Assembly: GCF_040712315.1 (NCBI RefSeq)
Contig: NC_134023.1
Location: 63,627,257 to 63,691,256 of the forward strand
Source: Castanea sativa
Lineage: Eukaryota; Streptophyta; Magnoliopsida; Fagales; Fagaceae
Direction: 5' to 3'
Length of the DNA: 64,000 nt
The notes under the pieces were generated by a model. The model saw only the letters and a program-made list of their open reading frames with translations. It searched no databases and was not told the origin of the DNA. Below, one piece after another: positions 32,441 to 43,587 of the stretch. Numbering within the stretch: the stretch's first letter is position 1; every line of letters begins with the position of its first letter. The translations under genes were made by a program, and so were the position numbers.

Positions 32441-34493
32441 TTTTAGTTTGTAATCGAAAAAACAGGCCCTGAATTATTTAGTTTTTGACATCTTTTCTCT
32501 TGAAATTCTATTGCACTACGGGACTACCACCTAAGAAAAATGATTGTCTTATAAAAAAACATTAATAATTATTCAATTCTCTCCATAACTTCTTAATCAG
32601 TAGCCACTTTTCCTCTCCATTTTTTCTGTAACATTCGACTTTTCAAATTCATTCTCTTTGTTTTATTTTATCTGCAATTCATTCACTTAATACTTTCTTC
32701 AATTCTCTCATTCATGAGTCATGAATCATGACCTCTTAAATAATTTTCATTACATTTTGTCCAGCTCCGTCATTTTCTTATTATGTTTTCAAAACAGACC
32801 TCAAATAGTCCATTACCCTGAAAGCATATTCTATGCTCTGCCGCATTGTGTTCACATCTGAGAGCATTTGCATCAACCAATGCAAAATTTTTTTTTTTAA
32901 AAAAATGTATCAATTTTATACATTCAATCTTCAAAATCAGCCATGTCAGTCGCAAGTTGAAATGTGTAAATTCACAAAGTTTCTATAGCAGTTGTGTAAA
33001 ATTAAATGGACAATATTCATTTTGCATATAATTTTTTATTCTTTCTTTATATATCATGAGGCTAAAGAAAGAGGGTGAATGATGATTATTATACATGAAA
33101 AAATAGAAATGGTTAAAAAAATCATGAAAAATTGATATTTAATGTGGAATGTGTTTGGATAGAGCGTTTTTGCGTTTGCATTTTCAAGCAGCGCGTTTCG
33201 CAGTTTTTTTTTTTTTTTTCAAGCCGCACTTGTTGACTTTTTACTGTGAACAGTGCATTTGTGCACTGTTCACGAGACCCACAATTTTCAATATTCAATA
33301 ACTTTTTCATTAAAAATGAGTTCTACTGTACTATTCACACATTTAATAAATATTTTGTTACAGTGTTTTCAGTTTTCAGTAATAAGTTCTCTTCAAACAG
33401 ACCCGTAATGTTAAAATAGATAATCTAATATGAGGTGTTTTGAATAGTAAGTATATAAAATAATAAATATAAGTTCTTATCTTAAAATATACTGAATGTT
33501 TTCGTTGAAAGCCTATTATACCTCCTTCTAGAAATACTATAGTTGAAAGTCTAGTACACCTCCTTCTAGAATAGAGATCAGACTCTCAAAAATAATGTTT
33601 TAGGCTTTTAGTTGCACCATCGATCCGGTCTTTGCATTATAATGTACTCAGTATAATAAATCTATAGCTCCTTGCCGTAGTTTTCCATCGTGCCATATGA
33701 GCCACGCAATGTTGAAGAAAATCTTCATTGTCTTCCCCCTTTATTGCACTAAGTCGACGTTCCCCCCCAGATGTCGTGTCGTGCTTTAAGTTTTAACATT
33801 ATTGTAGGGGCAATGGTTTCAGTGGCAAAGTCAGACTTTTTTTCCTCATCGGGGGCAATTGTTAAATATGCCAAAAATTTTTTTAATCAAAATTATAGTA
33901 TTACCAATAAATTTTATAGATACACAAAATATCTGTACTATGATTTATAGAAAGCTATTTTATCATACTTAACAAGAAATATAGTCATATCAAGCAAGTC
34001 TTTACCTGACTCAAAAAATAAAAATCATCTAGTTTGTTTTAAGCTATCAATTATCTTTTAAATCATATGGATCATAATTAATATTCATTTAAACATTTTA
34101 TATCAAGATTTTTTGTTAAATAATTTTAGAGGTTATACAGTTAGATGATACTAACAGTTTCGAAAATTATGAAACCTATAACATTTGATCAATTTCAAAA
34201 ACTAAACGTCACTTTACATGTCTAATTTATACAAGTCAATATAAAAAAAATTATAACAATAATAAAGACTAAAAAGATTTTATTTTTTATTTTTCATATA
34301 TGACAACTGCAATAAAAGACCCCTAACTCCTAACTAAGAAACCTGCAATAGCCATATCCATCTTTGCCGACACTATTAGGAAGAGATCGTGGACATCATC
34401 AACCAGTGGTAGAATTAGGAATTTTGAGTTGCAGAGACCAAACTATTGTGTCAAGATAAACTCAAACTGCAAATAGACATTACCCTAAAAAAA
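32441..34493. repeat. Segmental duplication block B2
   Basis: Second copy of B, collinear with 28012-29801, with one insertion of about 260 bp (33146-33405) absent from B1. Non-coding. Confidence 0.92.
33146..33405. mobile_element. Small insertion in B2, MITE-like
   Basis: Absent from B1, where the flanks are joined (TATTTAATGTAATGTTAAAA). The left end has GTGTTTGGATAGAGC and the right end CTTCAAACAGACCC, a loose inverted match of GTTTGGA-type ends seen in hAT-like MITEs. Inside, GTGAACAGTGCA...GTGCACTGTTCAC forms a hairpin. The target duplication is ambiguous because TAATGT words already occur in the target. Confidence 0.7.
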
Positions 34494-35276
34494 TCCACAT
34501 AATATATGTGTATGATAATAATTTTTTTTTCCTTAATCTAAATTAAGTTATATACATATACACAAAATAATCAACTTTAATATGTATATACACACACCTA
34601 GACTCAAGATCTTTATTATAAGAGAAACTTATAATCTTCTTAAGCTCTAATAAGTATATAAACATTGAATACTTGGGTATACAACATACAAATATATAGA
34701 ACCCAAAAAAAAAAAAAAAAAAACGAATATAGTATCTTCCACCAAAGTCATGCTCAACAATAATACTTCACATAATAAACTTCATCAATTATTATTTTTA
34801 TAGCAAAATTATTCATAATTTTTTAATATAAAAATTATTCGTAAAACTTCATCCATGTTTGACAAATCAAAATCATAATGTTATAATTGAAGTCTCATAT
34901 GAGTTTTTTTTTTCTTGATAAAATCTTAAGAATAGAAAAATTTCAACCAAATTGTATATATTATTAGTGTTGAATGATTCGAATGCATTAATAAGATTTG
35001 AAATTGAGTTGAAAATTAGGGGTTCTACTATTTACTCACAAAACTTACTACATAATTATTTCATTCTATTGCAGTTGTTTATCAACTCTAAATTTTCTTT
35101 TTTTGGGAAGGATTACTAGATTATTTGATCAATGTTTTCTTTTGGGCTGGGGGTCAATTCCTATATATATTTTCATATAACCTTTAAATATTTATAAAAA
35201 TACCTATATTGTTAAAAAATTTAAAAAAAATTTGGAGGGGCCAAGGCCCCCCAAGCATGCATGTGGCTCTGCCACT
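34404..35276. mobile_element. Non-autonomous DNA transposon with 9-bp TSD ATCATCAAC
   Basis: Its ends CAGTGGTAGAATTAG and the reverse complement of GTGGCTCTGCCACT are loose inverted repeats (AGTGG(T/C)AGA). A perfect 9-bp direct repeat, ATCATCAAC, lies at 34395-34403 and 35277-35285. It is 873 bp, AT-rich, with no transposase. The left end of the same element, with the same target sequence, is present in B1 at 29711-29801, so the insertion is older than the A-B duplication. Confidence 0.8.
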
Positions 35277-35312
35277 ATCATCAACGACCATCCGCCACTG
35301 TCAACTGGTTAC

Positions 35313-35600
35313 TGTAAAGATAACCAATCAAGATTAGTTGCAGTTGCAGAGTCTGTTAGGAGCAAGTCTACGAAGAAGAAGAAATTGAGTGAAGATAGAA
35401 TTGAAGAATCAAATGAGACTTAAGCTACATGTCGTATAGCATTGTACTGTATGAGAACTACAAGTAGTATAGCTATATTTATCTGTTATGAGTTAGTTAG
35501 TAATAATTTCCTTTCTCTTGTTGTATATATATAGAAGTTGTAATTGTAATCAAATCAATGAATTCATTTTTCATTTTTCCTCCAATTCTGTTTTGTAATA
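35313..35600 (+). mobile_element. Copia 5' LTR
   Basis: Begins TGTAAAGATAACC and ends TTTTGTAATA. TATATATATAG near 35524 is a likely TATA box. Six substitutions separate it from the 3' LTR. Confidence 0.95.
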
Positions 35601-35851
35601 TGGTATTAGAGCAGCTAGCACAGTTTCACTGATTTCCTAGCTTTTTTTTTTTTTTCCTTGATTCTAGAAATCTCTTTTCTCTCCAAATTAGAAAATTTTC
35701 CCGAGAAAATCTCTCCCTTTCTCTTCGATTCTGAGAAACTTTCTTGGGAGATCTTCTTGTTCTTGTTTTTGAGATTTTGAGATGTCTTCTTGTTTCTCAT
35801 CAATCTTGAGAAACTTTCCAGAGAAAATTTTCTTGCTTTCTCGCAATTGAT

Positions 35852-36853
35852 ATGGCGAATTCGGATTCTTCGAGTTCATCGATTACCATTGATGAATCTC
35901 ATCCCTTTTTCTTGCACCACGCAGAGAATCTTGGTGCTGTTTTGGTGTCCCAACCTCTGATTGGTGGGGATAATTACTCGACCTGGGCAAGATCGATGAA
36001 GAGAGCCCTAAGTGTTAAGAGTAAGCTCGGTTTCATAGATGGAACTGCAATTCTCACTCCAACAATGGCGAAAATTCCAATCCTTGTGCAAGCATGGAAT
36101 CGTTGCAACAACATAGTTGTGACCTGGATTCTCAATTCTGTTTCCCCCAAAATTGCTGCAAGTATGACTTATCGCAAGACTGCAATGGAGGTTTGGAAGA
36201 CTTTGAAGGACATGTTTTCTCAAGGCAATGGACCTAGAGTGTTTCAATTGCAGAAGGATTTGGCTAGTATTTCTCAAGGTGATCTTTTGGTGAGTGATTA
36301 CTTCACTCAGCTCACCATTCTATGGGATGAAATTCAAAATTTCAGTCCTTTTCCTTTTTGCTCATGTGGAAAGTGCACTTGCAATGTCAATAACAAGATT
36401 GCTGATCTCCAACATCGAGAATCATTTCTACAATTGCTTATGGGATTGAATGAATCTTTTGCACAGATTAGAGGTCAGGTTTTGTTGATGGATCCTCTTC
36501 CTCCTATCAACAAGGTGTATTCATTGCTGATCCAAGAAGAGAGGCAAAGGTCAATAGGCAGGGCATGTGGACCTTTTGTGGAGTCTACTGCTCTTGCAGC
36601 TAAGATTGGTTCCAAGAACAACAAGGGTAAAGGCAAGGAAAGGCCCATCTGTAGTCATTATGGTTTGCAAGGTCATACTATGGAGAAATGTTACAAACTC
36701 CACGGATATCCTCCTGGTTACAAAGCCAAAGGCAAAGCTTCTTTGGCTAATCAAGTTTTTGTCACCTTGATTCCCAAGATTCATCTCTTCATGTACAGCC
36801 ACAGATTCCGTTTCCTTTCACTTCAGATCAATATCAGAAGATTCTTGCTATGA
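35852..36853 (+). pseudogene. Copia gag
   Basis: 333 residues open. The N-terminus has the Copia gag signature LIGGDNYSTWARSMKRAL, followed by a UBN2-type capsid (LTILWDEIQNF) and a CSCGKCTC segment. The zinc knuckle reads CSHYGLQGHTMEKCYKLHG; the second Cys of the CCHC motif is replaced by Tyr, so zinc binding is probably lost. Sequence after about residue 295 (36740) departs from the family and the frame ends at 36853, out of frame with pol. Confidence 0.9.
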
Positions 36854-37404
36854 TTGGAGCTTCACCTCAAGAATCTCAGAATTCAGTTGCTATGGCTAAC
36901 AATGTTTCTTTTACTTCTCCAGCCACCACACCTCTATCAGGTATTGACATTTTGCCTCATGGTGTGTTTGATTCCAAGCATTCCATTTTTTCTGCTAAGG
37001 TCATAAATAGAACAGCTTTTGAGAATCATGTTTTAAGAATCACTTCTATCTCTCATTGTGTTGTTAACTTGCCAAATGGTGAGTCTGCTACTGTCACACA
37101 TGTTGGTACAATACAACTTTTTGCTCAATTTACTCTTCACAATGTTCTTTGTGTTCCTAGTTTTACTTTTAACCTTTTGTCAGTCAGCAAACTCACAAAA
37201 CAACTTCCTTTTTGTCTTGTTTTTCTATCTTAATTTTGTTTCATTCAGGACCTTACCTGCTGGAGGACGATTGGAGTGGGTGAGATGCATCATGGACTGT
37301 ACCTGTTGTAGAGAAAGCTGAGTTCTTTTTCATCCAAGCAGCCTTCATTGTCTTAGTGTTTGTCTTACCGCAATTCTACTCCTATTGTCAATTCTGTTGT
37401 TGAT
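36854..37404 (+). pseudogene. Copia protease region, degenerate
   Basis: The 36850-37233 frame contains GESATVTHVGTIQ and TFNLLSVSKLT, the segment that follows the protease in Copia polyproteins. The expected D(T/S)GA active site is not visible: the sequence at that point is VFDSKHSIF. A stop at 37231 and a frameshift precede the integrase frame. Confidence 0.75.
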
Positions 37405-38976
37405 ATGTCAAAGTTATGGCATTCTAGGTTAGGCCATCCCTCTTATAATAAATTGTTGCCCATTAAGGATGCTTTACCTTCCTTTTCACAAACTTGTGAT
37501 GATGTTTGTACTGTTTGCCCTTTGGCTAATTAGAAAAGATTACCATTTCCCACTCATAATGAAATTTCCAAGTTTCCTTTTGATCTTCTTCATATTGATC
37601 TATGGAGTCCTTATTTTGTTGTTACTCATGATGGTTATAGATATTTTTTAACCATTGTTGATGATGCCACTCGTTCTACTTGGGTGTTTCTTTTGAAATC
37701 CAAATCTAATGTCAGACCAATCCTACTTTCTTTTCATGCAATGGTTAAGACTCAATTTAATGCTTGTATCAAGATCATAAGATCAGACAATGCCCCTAAA
37801 TTTAATATGCCTGAATTCTTTTCTGCTCATGGAATTTTGCATCAAAAGAGTTGTGCTTATACTCCACAACAAAATTTTGTTGTGAAGAGAAAGCATCAAC
37901 ATATACTTTCAACTACTAGAGCTTTGAAGATTCAGTCTAATTTACCTATATCATATTGGGGTGAATGCATTCTAACTGCAGTTTTCTTAATCAATAGGCT
38001 TCCCTCTTCAGTTTTACATAATAAAACCCCTTTTGAGCTTCTCTATCACAAACCTCCATCTTACTCTTTTCTTAGGTCTTTTGGCTGTCTGTGCTTTGCT
38101 TCAACCATTGCTGCCCATAGACCTAAGTTTGATCCTAGAGCTAGAGAATGTGTTTTTATTAGTTATCCTTATAACATCAAAGGGTATAAACTTTTATATT
38201 TAAAGTCTAGATGCATTTTCATCTCTAGAGATGTCATTTTTCATGAGACTACTTTTCCTTTCCTTTCTAAATCTTCTTCTCCTTCTGTTCCGTCTCAGCC
38301 TCCTCCCACCACTAATCCTTTCTTTTTTGAGCCTTGTTCTTTTATTGGTTCTGGTCACCCTTCTTCCCCTGTCATGCCTGCATCAGCTTCAGCTTCTGAT
38401 GTTCCTTCAGCTCCTGTGTTAATTGCTGAGCCCATTGTTGAGTTCCCTGCTGCTGCTGAGCTAGCTATTGTGCCTCTTATTGAGCCTATTATTGAGCCAG
38501 CAATTGTGCCTGCTGCTATGCCTAATGCTGAGCCAGTTGTCCCAGCTCCTCCTCTTAGAACTCCTATTAGGCGATCCACTAGGACTTCTTCTAAACCAAC
38601 TTATTTACAAGCTTATCACTGCAATCAGGTCTCTACTATAGCTCCACCTGCTTCATCTTCTTCCTCAAGTACCCTTTATCCTCTCTCTTCCTATTTGTCC
38701 TATGCTAACCTTTCTTCAATCCATAGACATTTTTGCAATGCCATTTCTTCTATAGTTGAACCCAAGCATTATGATCAGGCTGTTCTTGATCCTAAATGGA
38801 GGGAGGCTATGGCTAGTGAGATTAAGGCCTTAGAGGCCAATAATACTTGGTCTCTTCAACCTTTACCACCTGGTAAGAAAGCCATAGGCTGTAAGTGGGT
38901 GTATAGGGTGAAGTATAAAGCTGATGGTACTGTGGAGAGGTTCAAGGCTAGGTTGGTTGCCAAGGGTTATACTTAA
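37405..38976 (+). pseudogene. Copia integrase and start of reverse transcriptase
   Basis: One frame beginning MSKLWHSRLGHPSYNK (pre-integrase zinc region) with a TAG at 37531. The catalytic core has the first Asp in HIDLW (37597) and the second in RSDNAPKF (37786). The third acidic residue is lost: the family reads VVERKH and here it is VVKRKH (37885, AAG), so Glu is replaced by Lys. The C-terminal part runs through a Pro/Ala/Glu-rich linker into the RT ([17 protein letters not shown]). A TAA at 38974 interrupts just after LVAKGYT. Confidence 0.92.
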
Positions 38977-40236
38977 AAGGAGGGTCTTAATTATATAGAA
39001 ACTTTCTCCCCTGTTGCAAAGCTTGTTTTTGTGAAATGTTTGTTGGCTGTTACTACTGTGAAAAGGTGGTCTCTTTCCCAACTTGATGTCAATAATGCTT
39101 TCTTGCATGGTGATTTACATGAGGAAGTGTTTATGACTTTACCACCTGGCTTCCACAGTAAGGGGGAGGTAGTTTGTAAATTACAAAAGTCTCTCTATGG
39201 TCTTAAGCAAGCCTCACGACAATGGTTTGCAAAGTTCTCTGCTGCTTTATTGAGGTTGGGATTCAGGCAGTCTAAGGCAGATTATTCTTTGTTCACCAAG
39301 AAAACACTAGAGTCTTTCATTGCTTTATTGGTGTATGTAGATGATATTTTGATTGCAAGTGATAATCCTAAGTCTGTGGCAAAATTGAAGATTCTTCTAG
39401 ATCAGCAATTTAAACTAAAAGACCTTGGAGATTTGAAGTTTTTCCTTGGGCTTGAGATAGCTAGATCACAGAAAGGCATCCATTTGTGTCAAAGAAAATA
39501 CACTCTGGAATTGATAAATGATGCAGGTTTGCTAGGTTGTAAACCAGCCAAAACCCCCATGGAGCACAACCTGAAGTTAAGTAAGTACCAAGGTGAATTG
39601 TTGACAAATCCAAGCTCTTATAGAAGGTTGGTGGATAGGCTCTTGTACCTTACAATCACAAGACCTGATATAACCTTTGTTGTTCATAAATTGAGCCAAT
39701 TTATGTCCAAGCCTCGGAAACCACATCAGGCTGCAGCAAATAGGGTGTTGCAGTACCTCAAAGGTAGTCCAGGACAAGGGTTATTGTTCTCAAGTGCATC
39801 TGAATTACATCTTAAAGGCTTTGCTGATTCAGATTGGGCTGCTAGCCCTGATACAAGAAGGTTAGTAACTGGTTATTGCATGTTCTTGGGAGATTCATTA
39901 GTTTCTTGGAAGTCTAAGAAACAAAACACAGTGAGTAGGTCATCTGCAGAAGCTGAGGATCGTTCTATGGCAGTAGCAGTGTGTGAGATTGTGTGGATTC
40001 TTAGTTTACTAAGAGATATACAAGTTGATCACCTGAAGGCTGCATTATTATTCAGTGACAGTCAATCTGCTCTCCATATTGCAGCCAATCCAGTGTTCCA
40101 TGAGCGCACAAAACACATAGAGATTGACTGCCATGTCGTGAGAGACAAAATGGTTCAAGGAGTAATAAGGTTGCTGCACATTAGGACTCAATCACAGCTT
40201 GCTGATTTGCTTACAAAGGCACTTAGTGCACATTAG
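38977..40236 (+). pseudogene. Copia reverse transcriptase and RNase H
   Basis: Continues in the same frame after the TAA at 38974. RT blocks: [28 protein letters not shown], catalytic YVDDILIAS (about 39337). RNase [25 protein letters not shown], and [12 protein letters not shown] with [11 protein letters not shown]. The stop at 40234 is the natural end. Apart from the upstream stop the domain looks largely conserved. Confidence 0.93.
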
Positions 40237-40302
40237 TTTCACAAGTTGCTATCCAAGATGAATATGTTGAATGTGCATTCCCCACTTCATCTTGAGGGGG
40301 AG

Positions 40303-40590
40303 TGTAAAGATAACAAATCAAGATCAATTGCAGTTGCAGAGTCTGTTAGGAGCAAGTCTACGAAGAAGAAGAAATTGAGTGAAGATAGAATTGAAGAATC
40401 AAATGAGACTTAAGCTACATGTCGTATAGCATTGTACTATATGAGAACTACAAGTAGTATAGCTATATTTATCTGTTATGAGTTAGTTAGTAATAATTTC
40501 CTTTCTCTTGTTGTATATATATAGAAGTTGTAACTGTAATCAAATCAATGAATTCATTTTTCATTTTTCTTCCAATTCTGTTTTGTAATA
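40303..40590 (+). mobile_element. Copia 3' LTR
   Basis: Begins TGTAAAGATAACA after the tract TTGAGGGGGAG and ends TTTTGTAATA. Three of the six differences from the 5' LTR lie in the first 35 bp. Confidence 0.95.
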
Positions 40591-41114
40591 CCAAAAGTAA
40601 ATTATAAAATGAGAGGATCGAGTATGAAGAAAATGCCACGATCAAAAGGGAGCCTTAGACATATTATAGAAACAATTTTGTAGCAGCCATATGATATGAA
40701 AATATAGGACTGCACCACGCTCTTGCACAAGTTTTGCGAGCGCAAAACTTGTGAGCGCAAAATGACAATCCAATGAAGACGAATTGCCTAACGTTATAAA
40801 CTTTTCAATCTTTCAATCAATAGTTAATGTACGTGGGACTTCATGATTTCCTTCATAAGTGCACCCTAACGTGCATGACTCCTGACTCATGACGTGAAAC
40901 AGATACCTATAATACGGATTTGGATCATCTCCATTTCGAGAGGGTCTATTTAATGACCTGATTCAAAATAGAATAAATCTAGGCGTAGGTTTTGTCAACT
41001 CACCAACTCTAGTTTAATTTAACCATAATTAAATTTTAAATGAGTTGTCAAGGTCTAGAACCTAAATTGTTCCAATTTGTATCCAAATCCCTGTGTACTA
41101 CCATGGTTTACCAG

Positions 41115-41300
41115 AAGAGTAATGTTAGAGATACAAATATTTTAACAAAAGTTTTTACAAACAGCTGATATAGTGAAAAGTTGTTAATAAATGAAAAAAT
41201 GATATTAATGGTAAGCCTATATGAAAACCAATAAAAAGTTGACCGCATCAAAAATTTGTAAAAATGTTATAAAATAGTTTGTGACGGTAACATTACTCTT
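41115..41300. mobile_element. Small MITE-like element
   Basis: Inverted ends AAGAGTAATGTTA (41115) and TAACATTACTCTT (41288-41300) enclose about 160 bp of non-coding AT-rich DNA. No clear target duplication was found, so the class is unassigned. Confidence 0.55.
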
Positions 41301-41766
41301 ACTAAAAAAAAAAATAATAGTAACAACAACTTGGGCTTGCTGACCTGGGCTACAAGCGGGTTGTTGCTGTGACTAGGCCCTAGTCATATATGTTGAAATT
41401 GGCTACTGGGGTTACAGGCTGATTGGACTATAAGGAATTTTTTCGTGACCCAATTACTTTAAATGGGCTACGTGAACTTGGTTCATGTGTGACGTTGATG
41501 ACAGAGATTGAAAAAATGTTTTTTTTTTTTTAGAAACAGATTGAAAAATGTTTAAAAGAAAGTGTAGGAACACACATGTAATCATGCGAATTTGTCTCCA
41601 TAAGAGTATAAGAAAGGCATTTACTGAATCTCAAAAAATAGCATCTTAATTAAGTAATAAGCCCAGTAAAACTTTTTCATTTTACAGAGTTTGATTGCGT
41701 ATATGAAAATATTATGAAAATTATATGAAAAATTAATTCTTCAATTGTAAGATATACCACAAATAT

Positions 41767-41935
41767 GTAGGTTCCAGTTAGCTTAGCTGGTAAAATCTCT
41801 TATGGTTGTATAAGATATCTGGGATTCAATCTCCGCCTACACCAAAAACTAATTGGTGTCTTGGTCTAATAATAAAGAGCTATTATCAGGAGCGGACGCT
41901 ATAGGTTGAAACTCTAAAAAAAAAAAAAAAAAAAA
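41767..41935 (+). mobile_element. tRNA-derived SINE, copy 1, with 16-bp TSD
   Basis: Box A-like TAGCTTAGCTGG (41779-41790) and box B-like GGATTCAATCTCC (41822-41834) are spaced like an RNA polymerase III promoter. A non-tRNA body and a tail of about 19 A follow. The element is flanked by GATATACCACAAATAT at 41751-41766 and 41936-41951, a target duplication typical of LINE-driven insertion. A second copy lies at 54878. Confidence 0.9.
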
Positions 41936-42254
41936 GATATACCACAAATATATATATACATGTATTCCCATTAAAAAAAAAATAAAAAACTTATATACAT
42001 GTGCATCTTTCAATTCCAAGATATAGCACAAACCAGTTCTTTAAAGACATCCACCCCAAATTGTTAGCCTTCTTCGAACCGTATAATTCCCCCATATAAG
42101 AACACCACTTTGATCTGAAGGCACTTAATCCTCAGAAATTGTAATAAATTCTTCAAACATGTTCATAAAAAATTAGAGTTTGAAGCCCGCAACAATGTAC
42201 TATTGATTGATCTCAAAACAAAAGAACATGAATAATTGCAGATGAACTTAATGT

Positions 42255-42950
42255 AGAAACTTGAGCAATGTTGTTGGCCTAACTAGTCTTCAAAATAGCC
42301 CAAGATTAGGCAGCATAGAAAGAAAAGATTATTAGTAAGTGCAATAACTATATCACAATGTACAGTAAATTGAATTGATGTCTAGCAATTCAAATTGTCA
42401 TCAATTTAAGTGTAGAAAAGGTACCTTGCTGAAAGACTTGCTTATAAGATTATTTCCTCATCAATTTCTATACGAGCAATGTGAGATATATTGGGCCAAT
42501 CATTTTCAGTCTTATTTTGGAGTTTTGGTTTCAACAAAGAACACTATTTGATGTAGATAAAAGACAGCGAGGACGGAAGACCCTCTTCTGGCAAGGATCG
42601 GAGTTTGTTACAGCAGCTAATCTCCAATGACTTGAAGCCCCTTGTAGTTCAGATATTTGAGATTGTTCGGTAGTAAATTCTCTCCTGGAAATGACACCAT
42701 GTTTTTACATCCGCCTTCAATCTCCAACCGACTAAGACATGCAAGCTCATGCAAACCCCACTCATTGCTGAGCATGAGTTTGTTGCAGAAAGTGATACCA
42801 AGTACACTTAGTTTCGAAGGCAAACCTTCTTTCTGAAAGTGATACAACTTTTGGACAATTATTTATAAACATTGAATGCAGAGGATTGAGTGTGTGCAAC
42901 TAATGAGGCAGTTCCTTAAGATTCTTGCAATTGGAGAACCCAATGGATGT
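42255..42950 (-). pseudogene. NLR LRR pseudogene (copy 4), 3' part
   Basis: The minus strand carries LRR sequence, with LSVLGITFCNKLMLSNEWGLHELACLSRLEIEG matching in pieces the paralogue at 57079-58314. Similarity continues through the 3' end and downstream non-coding DNA to about 42255, parallel to 56890-57130. Frames are broken: an in-frame stop follows GLQVIGD near 42617. The left neighbour of the target site GATGT at 42946-42950 is LRR sequence, and the rest of the LRR resumes at 53283 beyond Gypsy-2. Confidence 0.85.
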
Positions 42951-43505
42951 TGAAGGGGAATAAAAGTGATCTTGACGGACCAACCCGGTAGGGACGATTA
43001 CTTTAGGTTGACGAATATTTAACATGTCCAAGTATGACGGATCCACAGTTGACGGAGGGATACACGACGGGGATCAAACTACCAAGATTATTTTCAAGAA
43101 GTTTTAAATAAGGGTCCACGCTATGTAATTAGGGTTGACGTGGCCTTCATTATTCTCCACATAAAACGTGCATAAGAGGAATTCTTGTACCGCACGTTTC
43201 GCCTTGATAAAAGGTATTCGAAAGAAAAGAGTTCTAATCCTAGAAGGAAAGGACTTCGTAATTGGGGCGTGGACGCTAACCCTACATCATTATAAATACA
43301 CCGAAACTCTCACAAATGAAGGTACGCATGATTAACTCAACTTTGGCACTCTAGGGTTAAGAAAAAGATTCTAACTTGACCTTCGAAGGGTTTTTGGCTA
43401 GCGCCACACCTGTGCTCTCTTTTAGGTCTTCTATTTTCTTTTTGCAGGTGTTCCTTCAGTTTGGGGAGTGCTTGCAGCTTACTGGTGATTTTTTCGGCAT
43501 CATCA
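42951..43505 (+). mobile_element. Gypsy-2 5' LTR
   Basis: 555 bp, with a TATA box TATAAATACACC at 43291. The downstream half is shared with the solo LTR at 8772-9307. Confidence 0.95.
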
Positions 43506-43587
43506 GTTGGCACCGTTTATGGGAAACTGAGCATTTAGCCTTTGTTCTATTCCTAAGACAAAAAGTTGCATGGTACTCACTCGATCG

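Larger units (their letters stand above)
35313..40590 (+). mobile_element. Ty1/Copia LTR retrotransposon, 5.3 kb
   Basis: Two 288-bp LTRs (35313-35600 and 40303-40590) differ at 6 positions (about 98% identity). An initiator-Met tRNA primer site (TGGTATTAGAGC, 35601-35612) follows the 5' LTR and a polypurine tract (TTGAGGGGGAG) precedes the 3' LTR. The order gag, protease, integrase, RT, RNase H is Copia-type. It is inactive: gag is frame-broken from pol, pol has two stops and integrase lacks its catalytic Glu. The flanking pentamers (GTTAC left, CCAAA right) do not match. Confidence 0.95.
40591..42254. other. Spacer with small repeats and a decayed third copy of block A
   Basis: No gene. 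41337-41690 is a diverged copy of part of block A (CTTGCTGACCTGGGCTACAAG, TTCATGTGTGACGTT, GAAAGTGTAGGAACACA). A perfect 13-bp hairpin, CACAAGTTTTGCG with a 2-nt loop, lies at 40726-40753. Confidence 0.65.

Noticed and set aside
41767..41840. Functional tRNA gene
   Set aside because: Box A and B spacing is tRNA-like but no cloverleaf or anticodon arm can be drawn, and a SINE body, A-tail and target duplication follow.
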